The notes under the pieces: generated by a model
Told to the model about the DNA's origin: nothing
The model's input: the letters and a program-made list of their open reading frames with translations, nothing else
Database searches by the model: none
Assembly: GCF_020164535.1 (NCBI RefSeq)
Contig: NZ_JAIQZC010000001.1
Location: forward strand, 620,001-684,000
Source of the DNA: Psychroflexus montanilacus
GTDB taxonomy: Bacteria; Bacteroidota; Bacteroidia; Flavobacteriales; Flavobacteriaceae
Direction: 5' to 3'
DNA: 64,000 nucleotides
In this document: in pieces, positions 46,429-54,708 of the stretch
Position numbering within the stretch: position 1 is the first letter of the stretch
How the letters are laid out: each line of letters starts with the position of its first letter
Program-made: the position numbers and the translations under genes

Positions 46429-48456
46429 ATGAAAAAAGTAAGACCTCAAAAATATGACAGAAGTATTTATGGAACTTTTGGACAGTTTTTTACTCACAAT
46501 AATAGTCCGATTTTCTATCTAAATACTGCATTACCAATTGATAACATAAACTGGATTAAGCCGGTAAGAGATATACTTAATATTTCAGAAGTTGATTTTG
46601 ATGAATTAGTTCAAAGAAATTTAGATGATTCAAGAATTAAAAATGATATTTCACAATATTTAATTTCAGATAAAGGTTACAAATTTTTCCCTCCAATTGT
46701 TAGTGCTTTTGTAGCCCCTACAGAAAAAAAGGATTCTATTAAAAATAGATACCCAAAATTAAAAGTCCGTTTTGAAGATACAGTAGATGGTAAAGTGGTT
46801 AAAATAGAGTTTGAGGATTCTTTCATATTAATTTTGTTTGTTGATGAAGACAATAATATTTTGAATACCCCTGTTGAACTTAGATGGAAAAGTTCAGGGA
46901 TATCTTTAATGGCTGTTGATGGTCAGCATAGGCTAGTTACATTAAAAGCCATTAGGGGTCTTTTAGATAGCGATGATGAGAAAGCATACTATAAGAGTTT
47001 AGAAGAACATAAATCAATTTTAAATGACATTGATATACCAACTACAATATTGTTTTTTCCTAATTCTTACCGAGAATTATCAGAAGGTAGTGAAGAGATT
47101 TTGGATGAAGTATTCCCGAATAGTGGATGGTTAGAGAATGAACAAAAAGATATTAAAGAAATAATTAGAAACGTTTTTGTCGATGTAAATAAAAATGCCA
47201 AAACACCTAGTGAATCTAGAAATATCTTGCTTAATGAAAAGGATATTTGTGCCATTTTTGCTAGACATATTTTTTCTACAATCAAGGAAATTGATAAGAA
47301 TACATATTCTTATTTATTGGATTTTGACTCACCAAGAAATAAAGAGTTTCAAATTGATCAAAATAGACCCATAATTACAACTATAGGTATTGTTTACAGA
47401 ATATGTGAAAATTTATTTAAAGACACTAAAGGTGATCGTCGAAAATCTGAAGATGGAAATGCCCTTAGGGCACGCTTGAACTTATACAATTTAGAATTTG
47501 ATTCAGAATCAGTAAAGCTGGAAGACTTGACTCCTTTTGATTTTTCCTATTCTCAAAGAAGAGTTTTGTTAGAACAGTTTAATAAATCTTGGACTCAAAC
47601 TTTCGTTTATTTCTACACACAGCTATTACCATTTAAGAAATTATTTATATCAATGAATAAATCATTCGATGATTGGCTAGAAAAAACAAAAAAAGACTCG
47701 TTAACGGATGATGAAACCAAAATTTATTCGATTCTGTTTGGTGGGAGCGAAAAACGCTTTTTTCTTCAACAAAATGCTAAAAATCGTAGTATAGAATATA
47801 ATGACCATAGATTTTTATTTAAAAAACTTCAAAATAAGGAAAAAGAGATAAAGGAAAGTATTGGAAATCATAGGTTTTTTTTCAGTCAAATGTTTCAATC
47901 AGCCTTTTTTGAATTTCTTGATTTTATTTTGTCATCACCAACTATAGATTATAAAGATTCATGGCTAGAGCAAGAATATTTAGAAAGTATCATTACTATT
48001 TTGAACAAGTATATTGATGATAAGCAAAATGATTCATTATTCAAATTCGAAAATTCTATAAACGACTTACTTTTTAACGGAAGAAGTAATCCTTCGCAAA
48101 AAAAACAAGAACTTGTAGCAACAATTATAAAATTAATAACTTTCAATTACAAAAGAGAGATTTCGGAAAATCCTTTTATAAATAAGTTTAATGTAAAGTC
48201 AGACTTTATTGACGAACTTAACACTGAGTGCTTGGACATAATTGATAAAAATATGACAGATTCTTTAGAGAAAGAATTCAAACAAAATATTGACATTAGA
48301 CAGCTTGTACTAAATATTCAAAAAGCAAAAAATGATAATTTAGTTAATGAAATAAAAAAATTAGAATCTGATTATAAGCAAAAACTAGAATCATATTTGG
48401 AACGTAGAAAGAAAAAAGAATTAACAATTTTAAAACAACACCTTAATATTGATTAA
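46429..48456 (+). CDS. dndB: DGQHR-domain protein, large DndB-like regulator
   Basis: A 675-residue protein with the DGQHR motif (MAVDGQHRLVTLKAI, about residues 162-176) and later SGISLMAVD and PTTILFF, which define the DndB/DGQHR family. DndB is a DNA-binding regulator that limits phosphorothioation and represses dnd genes. This protein is much longer than typical DndB (about 350-400 residues); the extra C-terminal part ends in a charged coiled coil. It belongs to the plus-strand operon rather than to dndCDE, and its stop codon overlaps that of dndE on the other strand in a shared TTAA. The symbol is given by family; it could be a separate DGQHR paralogue. Confidence 0.75.
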   Translation: MKKVRPQKYDRSIYGTFGQFFTHNNSPIFYLNTALPIDNINWIKPVRDILNISEVDFDELVQRNLDDSRIKNDISQYLISDKGYKFFPPIVSAFVAPTEKKDSIKNRYPKLKVRFEDTVDGKVVKIEFEDSFILILFVDEDNNILNTPVELRWKSSGISLMAVDGQHRLVTLKAIRGLLDSDDEKAYYKSLEEHKSILNDIDIPTTILFFPNSYRELSEGSEEILDEVFPNSGWLENEQKDIKEIIRNVFVDVNKNAKTPSESRNILLNEKDICAIFARHIFSTIKEIDKNTYSYLLDFDSPRNKEFQIDQNRPIITTIGIVYRICENLFKDTKGDRRKSEDGNALRARLNLYNLEFDSESVKLEDLTPFDFSYSQRRVLLEQFNKSWTQTFVYFYTQLLPFKKLFISMNKSFDDWLEKTKKDSLTDDETKIYSILFGGSEKRFFLQQNAKNRSIEYNDHRFLFKKLQNKEKEIKESIGNHRFFFSQMFQSAFFEFLDFILSSPTIDYKDSWLEQEYLESIITILNKYIDDKQNDSLFKFENSINDLLFNGRSNPSQKKQELVATIIKLITFNYKREISENPFINKFNVKSDFIDELNTECLDIIDKNMTDSLEKEFKQNIDIRQLVLNIQKAKNDNLVNEIKKLESDYKQKLESYLERRKKKELTILKQHLNID

Positions 48457-48818
48457 CCTACTTTGTTAATTAAATTCATTACATCATTTTCACTAACAAT
48501 TAATTTTTGAAATGTATTTAACCCTTCATCCAAATGCAACTTCACATACTTCCCCAAATCCTGATTACTAATATGCAGTTGATAGAGTTGTGCCACTAAG
48601 GCTAAGTAATATTTGTCATAATCGCCAAATAAAACTTTTCGAGAATATTCTTTACCACCAGAATCTTGGATATCGTTTAAATCTAGCTTTTTACTGGATT
48701 TTAAAGAATAAGCTAAAGCAATTCGAGCAATGACGTTTTCCGCACCCAAATTGAGTTTGCGAGTGAGTTGAGACACTACTTCTTTATTAGCTTTACTGGT
48801 TCTAACGTGTGTAAACAT
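48453..48818 (-). CDS. dndE: DNA phosphorothioation protein DndE
   Basis: A 121-residue protein with the DndE core (ENVIARIALAYSLKSS, then SGGKEYSRKVLFGDYD and YYLALVAQLY). DndE binds nicked or double-stranded DNA and is required for sulfur insertion together with DndC and DndD. It overlaps the end of dndD by 17 bases, so it is co-translated. It is the last gene of the minus-strand operon and ends tail to tail with the DGQHR gene, with no room for a terminator between the two operons. Confidence 0.9.
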   Translation of the reverse strand: MFTHVRTSKANKEVVSQLTRKLNLGAENVIARIALAYSLKSSKKLDLNDIQDSGGKEYSRKVLFGDYDKYYLALVAQLYQLHISNQDLGKYVKLHLDEGLNTFQKLIVSENDVMNLINKVG

Positions 48819-50895
48819 GGTCTTCTTCTTTAAAAGCTTTAAACAATTGGTTCAGTTTATATTGATGGAATGCTGAGTCAGTTTCAGAATGCTTAATCAT
48901 ATACACTTGGCTTAAATTAGGTTTCATCAAGTCATATTCCTTTTCGGTCAATTCTTTTTCAAGCAGTGGGAATAAAACTACCTGGTTAGAAATATTAGGA
49001 TAAAATTCCTGTATAATATTTCTAGAATGGTCTTTGTCAAATTTTTGTAATGGACTGTCAATAAATACCGGGAATTCAATTCCAGATTCATCCACCAAAG
49101 CTTTTAAAAGTGCGGTGGCATACAATTGCTGCTCCCCTTTAGATAAGTTATCCTTATCGATGATATTACCTTTCTGATCTATCAAATCAATATCCATAAC
49201 ATCCTCTCTGATATTCACATGGACATCTTTCACAAAGTTATCTTTATGCATCAAACGTTTAAGACCTAACACAATAGTTTTTTGTAAAGCGAACTTCTTT
49301 TCTTCTTTCACTCGGGAAATAACGGTCTTAATCTTATCGAGTAAATTTTCAGTTACTTTATATTTTTTGAGATCTTGTTCGATCAAATTAAAGTTCTTTT
49401 CAAACTCAGATAAAACTTTTTTGTGAGAAGTTTGTTGAGAATTTAAGCTCCCAAATTCTTCAACTAACTGATGTTTATTTTCTTTCAGTTGTGCTAACTC
49501 TTCATCAATCCTTTTCTTTTCTTCTCTTAGCTTTTTAGCTAGGTGGTTATCCTTTCTTGCTTCACCTTGCTTGATCTTTCTACTAACCCGATTGTAGTTA
49601 ATCCGGTTATTTTTTTCTTCTTGTACAAGCTGTTCTATCTGGGATTTAAAACTGGTTTGCAAATGTTTGTACAGAGCTAAAAACTCTCTATGTTCCTCTT
49701 CAGTAAAATCCAATAAGATTTGAGGTTGGTCTTTTGCATTAGCTTTTGCTTGTTCTTCAAATTCACTTTCTAAAGCTTCAGTTGTCAGTTTTTCAAGTTT
49801 TTCTTTGATTATCTTATCCTCTAAAACTTCAGCAAAATCTTTTTTAAGTTTTTCGCTAAACTTTTCTAGCTTCTTGCGATAGACTTCTAAGCTGAATTGT
49901 TCATTTTGAGATTTACTTTCATGATCCAGCTGTAATTTTAACTGCTCTACTTGTTCACTTGCAATTAAGAATGGAAGCAGCTCATAATGTTTTTTCAATT
50001 TTTCCTTTGTAATATAAATTGCTTTCTTGATTTCTTCCTGCTCTTGTTTTAAGGCTTTCAGTTCTTCAAGTGTAACTGAGTTGCCTTCACGAATAAGTTT
50101 TTCTTGTAATTCATCAGATTTAGCTTTTAGATTCGCTTCTGTAAAATCTAATTCATCTTGTTGCTGCTGGTTGTAGTCTATGAGTTTAATAAACTCTTCA
50201 TCTTTTGCAATCAAATCTTGCAATTTGTCTTTTTCTTGTTCAGAAACCCCACGACGTCTAAGGTTAGAAAGTAAGGTTTCTAGATTTTTTCTAAGCTCTT
50301 CGTATTTTTTTATTCCTAAAACTTCAGAATAGGCACGACTCAAACTTCTTAATTCAGCTTTTGATTTGGCTTCAGCTAAGGAGACTATTTTTTCGGCATC
50401 AAAAAAGAAAAATTTAGCAATCTCTCTAGGTAGTAAGAAGTCGTTTATGAAAACCTCATAACCCACTTCTTTGGTTAATTCGTTTTCACTGCCATCAATT
50501 AATAATTGTAAACTTTCCTCTTTGGTTTCAAAGTCGTAGGTTCTTTTAATCTCAACTGTTTTGCATGGCACAGAAGGAATTAAAACATCACTTAGCGTGA
50601 CATTGACTTCCATTTTTTGATGATCCTTACTATACTTTATTTCATTATTAAATTGAGTATCTAAGTACTCTTGATATCCGCCTGCTTTTTTGATATCCTT
50701 TCTATACTTGTCTTCGACTTGAGCGATTAATCTCCCATAGAACACCCAAACTAAGGAAGTTAAGAAACTAGTTTTCCCAAAGCCATTTTTACCTGCAATT
50801 AAGTAAATATTAGAATTCTTCTTTTTCTTAAAATCAATCGAATTACTTCCCTTGTAAATTCTAAAGTTTTTTATTTCAATTTGGTCAATGCGCAT
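48802..50895 (-). CDS. dndD: DNA phosphorothioation ATPase DndD
   Basis: A 697-residue SMC-like ATPase. Walker A is AGKNGFGKTSF (residues about 34-44). A long coiled coil fills about 190-540. The ABC signature LSKGEQQLYAT and Walker B FPVFIDSP follow near residues 600-630. DndD is thought to use ATP to open or nick DNA so sulfur can replace a non-bridging oxygen in the backbone. There is no CxxC hook. Start and the dndC stop share one base (TAATG), typical of tight coupling. Confidence 0.92.
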   Translation of the reverse strand: MRIDQIEIKNFRIYKGSNSIDFKKKKNSNIYLIAGKNGFGKTSFLTSLVWVFYGRLIAQVEDKYRKDIKKAGGYQEYLDTQFNNEIKYSKDHQKMEVNVTLSDVLIPSVPCKTVEIKRTYDFETKEESLQLLIDGSENELTKEVGYEVFINDFLLPREIAKFFFFDAEKIVSLAEAKSKAELRSLSRAYSEVLGIKKYEELRKNLETLLSNLRRRGVSEQEKDKLQDLIAKDEEFIKLIDYNQQQQDELDFTEANLKAKSDELQEKLIREGNSVTLEELKALKQEQEEIKKAIYITKEKLKKHYELLPFLIASEQVEQLKLQLDHESKSQNEQFSLEVYRKKLEKFSEKLKKDFAEVLEDKIIKEKLEKLTTEALESEFEEQAKANAKDQPQILLDFTEEEHREFLALYKHLQTSFKSQIEQLVQEEKNNRINYNRVSRKIKQGEARKDNHLAKKLREEKKRIDEELAQLKENKHQLVEEFGSLNSQQTSHKKVLSEFEKNFNLIEQDLKKYKVTENLLDKIKTVISRVKEEKKFALQKTIVLGLKRLMHKDNFVKDVHVNIREDVMDIDLIDQKGNIIDKDNLSKGEQQLYATALLKALVDESGIEFPVFIDSPLQKFDKDHSRNIIQEFYPNISNQVVLFPLLEKELTEKEYDLMKPNLSQVYMIKHSETDSAFHQYKLNQLFKAFKEEDHVYTR

Positions 50896-52256
50896 TATAA
50901 ATTTTCATTTACAAAGTTTTCTATTCTTTTTTCAACATCATTATGCAAACCATATTTAGAAAGCATTAAAGTTTTTGATTCTTGTAGTGAAATTAAGTTA
51001 TCAATCAAATGGTAATAATTAGCATCATCTTGGCAAACTTCTTTTAATATGCGACGCTCAGTATCATCTAAAGATTTGATGTTGTTGGTGCTGATTCCTT
51101 TTCCGTAAACTTCTTTATAAATTTCACTAACGCTATGGTCAAAAATCATATCACGATTCCAAATCACTTGGATAGCAATTAACTCTTGGTTGTTTATCAA
51201 AGTGATATGCGGTCTTTCTTTTTGTACTTCTTTTTGTGTCTCTAGTAACTCTCTTAAAGTATCTGCTCGGTATTTTGAGGTGTAAGGCCCAAAGTGATGG
51301 CCATCTTCTCCTATAGCTTTTTGTCCATTTCTTCTTTCAGGCAGTCTGTTTTCGCTAATATTTCTTTGCTCAACAAGATTATTTCTAAACTTTAAAAGCG
51401 GAGCCATCCATTCCTGCCCGTTTTCAATTAAAGCAGACATTGATTTATCCTGCTTAACTACCGTACAAGTCCAACATCCAAATCGAGATTGACCGCAAGA
51501 CGAATGTTTTTTATTAGTTACTACGGTTGGACATTCGTAATCATCTGCACTTGCATCAGCATAGATTTGAAATAAGATAGAATTATCAAATCCCCATGGC
51601 GACGGCACGGCATTGATGATATACCAAATCTCTTCCAACATTAAATTTTTAATAGGCGCATAAACAAAAGTGTTGGGTGTTGTACCATGTTTAGATAATC
51701 GATTTCCTTCAATCTCATGCTTTTTCATAGAACGCTCTCGCGTAGCACTTTCTTCATATCGTGTTCCGAGTAAAACAATAGCTTCACCCATTTTATCAAT
51801 TTGCTCTAAAAGAAAGTTTGAAGTTGGCTTAATTTTTAATCGATCGGTACACCATCTAAATGTATTATTTGGTACGGGATAACCTTTACCTAACACATTG
51901 ATCCAAAAAGACTCTTCAAGTTTAGGAGTTGTTTTCTGCACAAAAATTGGTAAGCCCTGTTCCCTAGCCTCTTTATCAATTTTAGATAAGACATCATCGA
52001 CATAGTTTGAAATGATGGGATTTTCAACCATTGTATCATTACATACCACATGAACTGGTCGTTGCATTTGATAAGGCATAGGCGCCTGTTCTCTAAAACG
52101 TTTTAAAGCAATCCAAACTAGAGTCAACAAAACAGTAGAATCTTTACCTCCACTAAAACCTATAATCCAGGGACGATTTGTATCGCCTTTGTAAGCATAC
52201 TGATCAATTATTTCATCAATAATTGTTTCAGCTTTTTTGAGTTTTATTTTTGACAT
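50895..52256 (-). CDS. dndC: DNA phosphorothioation sulfurtransferase DndC
   Basis: A 453-residue protein of the PAPS-reductase/PP-loop type. SGGKDSTVLLTLVW (about 35-48) binds ATP. RWCTDRLKIKP follows, and the Cys-rich CPTVVTNKKHSSCGQ with RFGCWTC provides the ligands for a [4Fe-4S] cluster. DndC receives sulfur from the cysteine desulfurase DndA and activates the DNA phosphate. No dndA is near, so a housekeeping IscS-type enzyme probably supplies sulfur, as in many dndBCDE loci. It lies 11 bp after the repressor gene. Confidence 0.95.
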   Translation of the reverse strand: MSKIKLKKAETIIDEIIDQYAYKGDTNRPWIIGFSGGKDSTVLLTLVWIALKRFREQAPMPYQMQRPVHVVCNDTMVENPIISNYVDDVLSKIDKEAREQGLPIFVQKTTPKLEESFWINVLGKGYPVPNNTFRWCTDRLKIKPTSNFLLEQIDKMGEAIVLLGTRYEESATRERSMKKHEIEGNRLSKHGTTPNTFVYAPIKNLMLEEIWYIINAVPSPWGFDNSILFQIYADASADDYECPTVVTNKKHSSCGQSRFGCWTCTVVKQDKSMSALIENGQEWMAPLLKFRNNLVEQRNISENRLPERRNGQKAIGEDGHHFGPYTSKYRADTLRELLETQKEVQKERPHITLINNQELIAIQVIWNRDMIFDHSVSEIYKEVYGKGISTNNIKSLDDTERRILKEVCQDDANYYHLIDNLISLQESKTLMLSKYGLHNDVEKRIENFVNENL

Positions 52257-52267
52257 TAGATGATATT

Positions 52268-52600
52268 TTATTCATTCTTATTTTCGAGTGATTTAACCCT
52301 CAATTCAAGATTTTCAATTGTCTTTTTCTGTAATTCAATGATGTAGTCTTTACTACCAGTTTCAGCTGGGGTATTATTCTCTTTCCTTTTTATCATTTCA
52401 CCTTCTCCCCTAAATAACCAATCAGCCGATAAATCCTGATAAGTATTTATCAATTTTGATATATTTTGACCTGAAAGAGAGCCTCTTTTCCTAGCTTTTC
52501 CAATCAAACCATTGGAAATTCCAGTCTCAAGTGAGAGTTTATGATCATTCAACCCCTTGTAATCCATATAAATATCAAGCCTTTGAAAAAAATCTATCAT
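52268..52600 (-). CDS. XRE/CI-like helix-turn-helix repressor of the dnd operon
   Basis: A 110-residue protein. Residues about 12-60 are a helix-turn-helix domain (NDHKLSLETGISNGLIGKAR, SGQNISKLINTY, then DLSADWLFRGEGEM), the usual CI-type pattern in Bacteroidota. The C-terminus is a short coiled coil (KKTIENLELRVKSLENKNE) for dimerisation. It is the first gene of the operon with dndC, D and E. Two perfect dyads, one over its own start codon, make autoregulation likely. Confidence 0.85.
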   Translation of the reverse strand: MIDFFQRLDIYMDYKGLNDHKLSLETGISNGLIGKARKRGSLSGQNISKLINTYQDLSADWLFRGEGEMIKRKENNTPAETGSKDYIIELQKKTIENLELRVKSLENKNE

Positions 52601-52608
52601 TTTTGATA
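52595..52608. promoter_or_regulatory. Operator dyad 1 (TATCATTTTTGATA) over the repressor start codon
   Basis: A perfect inverted repeat TATCA-TTTT-TGATA overlaps the repressor's ATG (52598-52600 on the minus strand). An identical 14-mer lies 31 bp away. Together they look like a two-site CI-type operator. Confidence 0.65.
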
Positions 52609-52625
52609 AAATAAATTATTTTATA

Positions 52626-52639
52626 TATCATTTTTGATA
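52626..52639. promoter_or_regulatory. Operator dyad 2, identical to dyad 1
   Basis: TATCA-TTTT-TGATA again, extendable by one or two more matching bases on each side. It touches the -7 element of the divergent gene at 52638, so the repressor could also control that gene. An AT-rich dyad (AAAATAA-A-TTATTTT) lies between the two sites. Confidence 0.65.
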
Positions 52640-52645
52640 TATTTG
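52638..52645 (+). promoter_or_regulatory. -7 element (TATATTTG) of the divergent small gene
   Basis: An exact TAnnTTTG match that overlaps operator dyad 2 by two bases. Transcription would begin near 52652. Confidence 0.5.
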
Positions 52646-52730
52646 TAGTTGAAATTATTATTTCAAAATATGTATGCAAGATAAAGATCTTATAGCATTC
52701 AAGTCTAATTATTGTAAAAAAATAAACAAA

Positions 52731-53060
52731 ATGGGATTTTATAGTTGGTTTACACAAGACACAAATCGTAGTATTTCAAACGTATATTCAAGCCGTCCTT
52801 TTTTTCGCGTCTTCATGCTAGACCATATAGGGAATATGTGGAAAGAAAATTGTTATGAGGGATATGGTGTATTTGGATGTAAAGATTATTATGAATTAAT
52901 GGCAGAGATGAATGGTTTAAGCTCAATAGAGGAAACTGTTGAGTTATATTTTGAACCAAATGAATCTATTTTGTTTCCGAATCTGGTTGAGTACCCTAGA
53001 AAATGGGTGTGGATTAACAAAAAACCTAAAGACTGCCCTTATCAAGGCTTTTTTTACTAA
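52731..53060 (+). CDS. Small MGFYSW-type hypothetical protein divergent from the dnd operon
   Basis: A 109-residue protein beginning MGFYSWFTQDTNRSI and containing YEGYGVFGCKDYYELMAEMN. This pattern is found in small uncharacterised proteins of bacteria and phages. The start at 52731 was chosen because those proteins begin with MGFYSW and the preceding bases are A-rich; an in-frame ATG at 52674 would add 19 unconserved residues. No signal peptide or membrane helix is seen. It is divergent from the dnd repressor and shares its operator region. Role unknown. Confidence 0.65.
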   Translation: MGFYSWFTQDTNRSISNVYSSRPFFRVFMLDHIGNMWKENCYEGYGVFGCKDYYELMAEMNGLSSIEETVELYFEPNESILFPNLVEYPRKWVWINKKPKDCPYQGFFY

Positions 53061-53577
53061 GTTAAATACTATTGGAAATGGCTTTTATAAACCATCGACT
53101 TAGACACCTAATAGTTTTTAAATCAACAAAACACAATTACCTCTTGAGCTCATAAAAACGTCCACTTGAAGATTGAAGAATTTCCTCTTGAGGAAAGTTG
53201 CCAAAAGACTAGTCTTTTTAAACAAAAAGAGTACTACTTTTATGAGAAAAGAGTACTCTTTTTTTATTGTATTCATTTTGTAAACTACTACTTAAACAAA
53301 GATAAACTAAAATGGTGATACCTTCACGCCTCTGCAGAAAAAAATGGAGTCAGGTTGCAAAGCATATAGGTCAACTAAAAAGGAGGAGTATATCAGGGAA
53401 ATATTTAGCATTAAAATTCCAACTCATCTTTTAAAAAAAAGCTGACAGACTAAAAACTGACAAGCGTCATTTCTAGTTTATTTCTATCGATTGATGTTAC
53501 TCTTGTTACAAAGCTAGACAGGGCTTTTGGTTATTTTTATGTTCTTGAAATAAGTAACCATTTAACGGCTTTGAATC
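53061..53577. other. Gene-free gap with three dyads and a terminator
   Basis: Three inverted repeats follow one another: TTTCCTC-TT-GAGGAAA (53181-53196), AAAAGACT-AGTCTTTT (53203-53218) and AAGAGTACT/AGTACTCTT with a T run (53227-53265). The last is a good intrinsic terminator for the plus strand. The remaining sequence up to 53577 shows no gene. This gap marks the right edge of the AT-rich dnd island. Confidence 0.6.
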
Positions 53578-54594
53578 ATGAAGTTATTCATTTATTCCAC
53601 ACTCATTATCAGTTTATTAAGTTGTAATTCACCTTCAGAAAAAGGGTTTTATACCGAAAAAGAATCAGAACCAAAAAGCGAATTACACCAAAAGGCCACA
53701 AGCCTTTTTGGATCCGTCAATACCATAGAAGAGCAAGACATATCAGCAGATAAAATTGCACTGGGAAAAACCTTGTATTTCGATAAGCGCTTATCAAAAA
53801 ATAACACTATAAGTTGTAACTCTTGCCATGATCTTTCCACCTATGGAGTAGATAATTTACCCAAATCCCTTGGAGACACCGAGGAGTTGGGAACGCGTAA
53901 TTCTCCTAGTGTGCTGTATGCGCACTTGCATTCTTCACAATTCTGGGATGGAAGAGCTAAAGATGTAGAGGAGCAGGCAGGTATGCCACTATTAAATCCT
54001 GTAGAACACTCGATTCCTGATACCTTGTATTTGGAAAACAAACTCTCCAAAATTGAGGCCTACGTTCAATCCTTCAAAAAAGTTTATCCTGATGAAGGCT
54101 TAACCTTTACCACTATTACAGATGCTATTGGTGCCTTTGAACGGCGAATGACGCCTGTAAGCAAGTTTGACTTATATCTGGATGGTGATGAAAAGGCTTT
54201 AAGTAAAACACAACAAAAAGGTTTACAGGCTTTTATCGATAATGCATGCATTACCTGTCACTCTGGTGTGGCACTTGGTGGGAACATGATGCAGAAATTT
54301 GGACTTTTTGATGAGTACTGGACCTACACCAACAGTGAAGACATCGACAAGGGACTAGCGGAAGTCACTGGAAAAGCAGGTGATAATTATATCTTTAAAG
54401 TTCCCAGCCTGAGAAACATTACCAAGACAGCTCCCTACTTTCATGATGGCTCTGTGGAAAGTTTGGAAGAAAGCATTAAAATCATGGCAAAGTTGCAGAG
54501 CAATAAAGACATCAGCGATGAAGATGTGGAAGCGATTATCGCTTTCTTTGAAGCTATGGAAGCAGATCTTGATGAATCTATGAAGACTTTGTAA
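53578..54594 (+). CDS. Di-heme cytochrome c peroxidase (CcpA/MauG family) lipoprotein
   Basis: A 338-residue exported protein with a lipobox (ISLLSCNS, Cys at residue 16). Two heme c attachment sites are seen: CNSCH (80-84) and CITCH (224-228). ALGKTLYFDKRLSKN and SQFWDGRAKDVEEQ are the standard N-domain motifs. VPSLRNITKTAPYFHDG with a distal Met/His region completes the second domain. It reduces periplasmic hydrogen peroxide with electrons from cytochrome c. It has its own strong terminator. Confidence 0.93.
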   Translation: MKLFIYSTLIISLLSCNSPSEKGFYTEKESEPKSELHQKATSLFGSVNTIEEQDISADKIALGKTLYFDKRLSKNNTISCNSCHDLSTYGVDNLPKSLGDTEELGTRNSPSVLYAHLHSSQFWDGRAKDVEEQAGMPLLNPVEHSIPDTLYLENKLSKIEAYVQSFKKVYPDEGLTFTTITDAIGAFERRMTPVSKFDLYLDGDEKALSKTQQKGLQAFIDNACITCHSGVALGGNMMQKFGLFDEYWTYTNSEDIDKGLAEVTGKAGDNYIFKVPSLRNITKTAPYFHDGSVESLEESIKIMAKLQSNKDISDEDVEAIIAFFEAMEADLDESMKTL

Positions 54595-54615
54595 CTACCT
54601 GATAAGTCTTAAGCC

Positions 54616-54650
54616 AAAAAAGCCGTCTCAAAATTGAGACGGCTTTTTTA
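54616..54650. terminator. Strong bidirectional terminator after the peroxidase
   Basis: AGCCGTCTCAA (54621-54631), loop AA, TTGAGACGGCT (54634-54644): a perfect 11-bp stem with A run before and T run after. It separates the peroxidase from the convergent DoxDA gene. Confidence 0.9.
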
Positions 54651-54708
54651 GAGCGCTAGAAATTCATCCAGTGATCTAATGGCTAATGAATTATAAATTG
54701 ATTAAACC

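Noticed and set aside
48802-52256. Ssp-type (single-strand) phosphorothioation
   Set aside because: DndC, DndD and DndE all have their typical forms and order; no SspB/SspD-like gene is seen.
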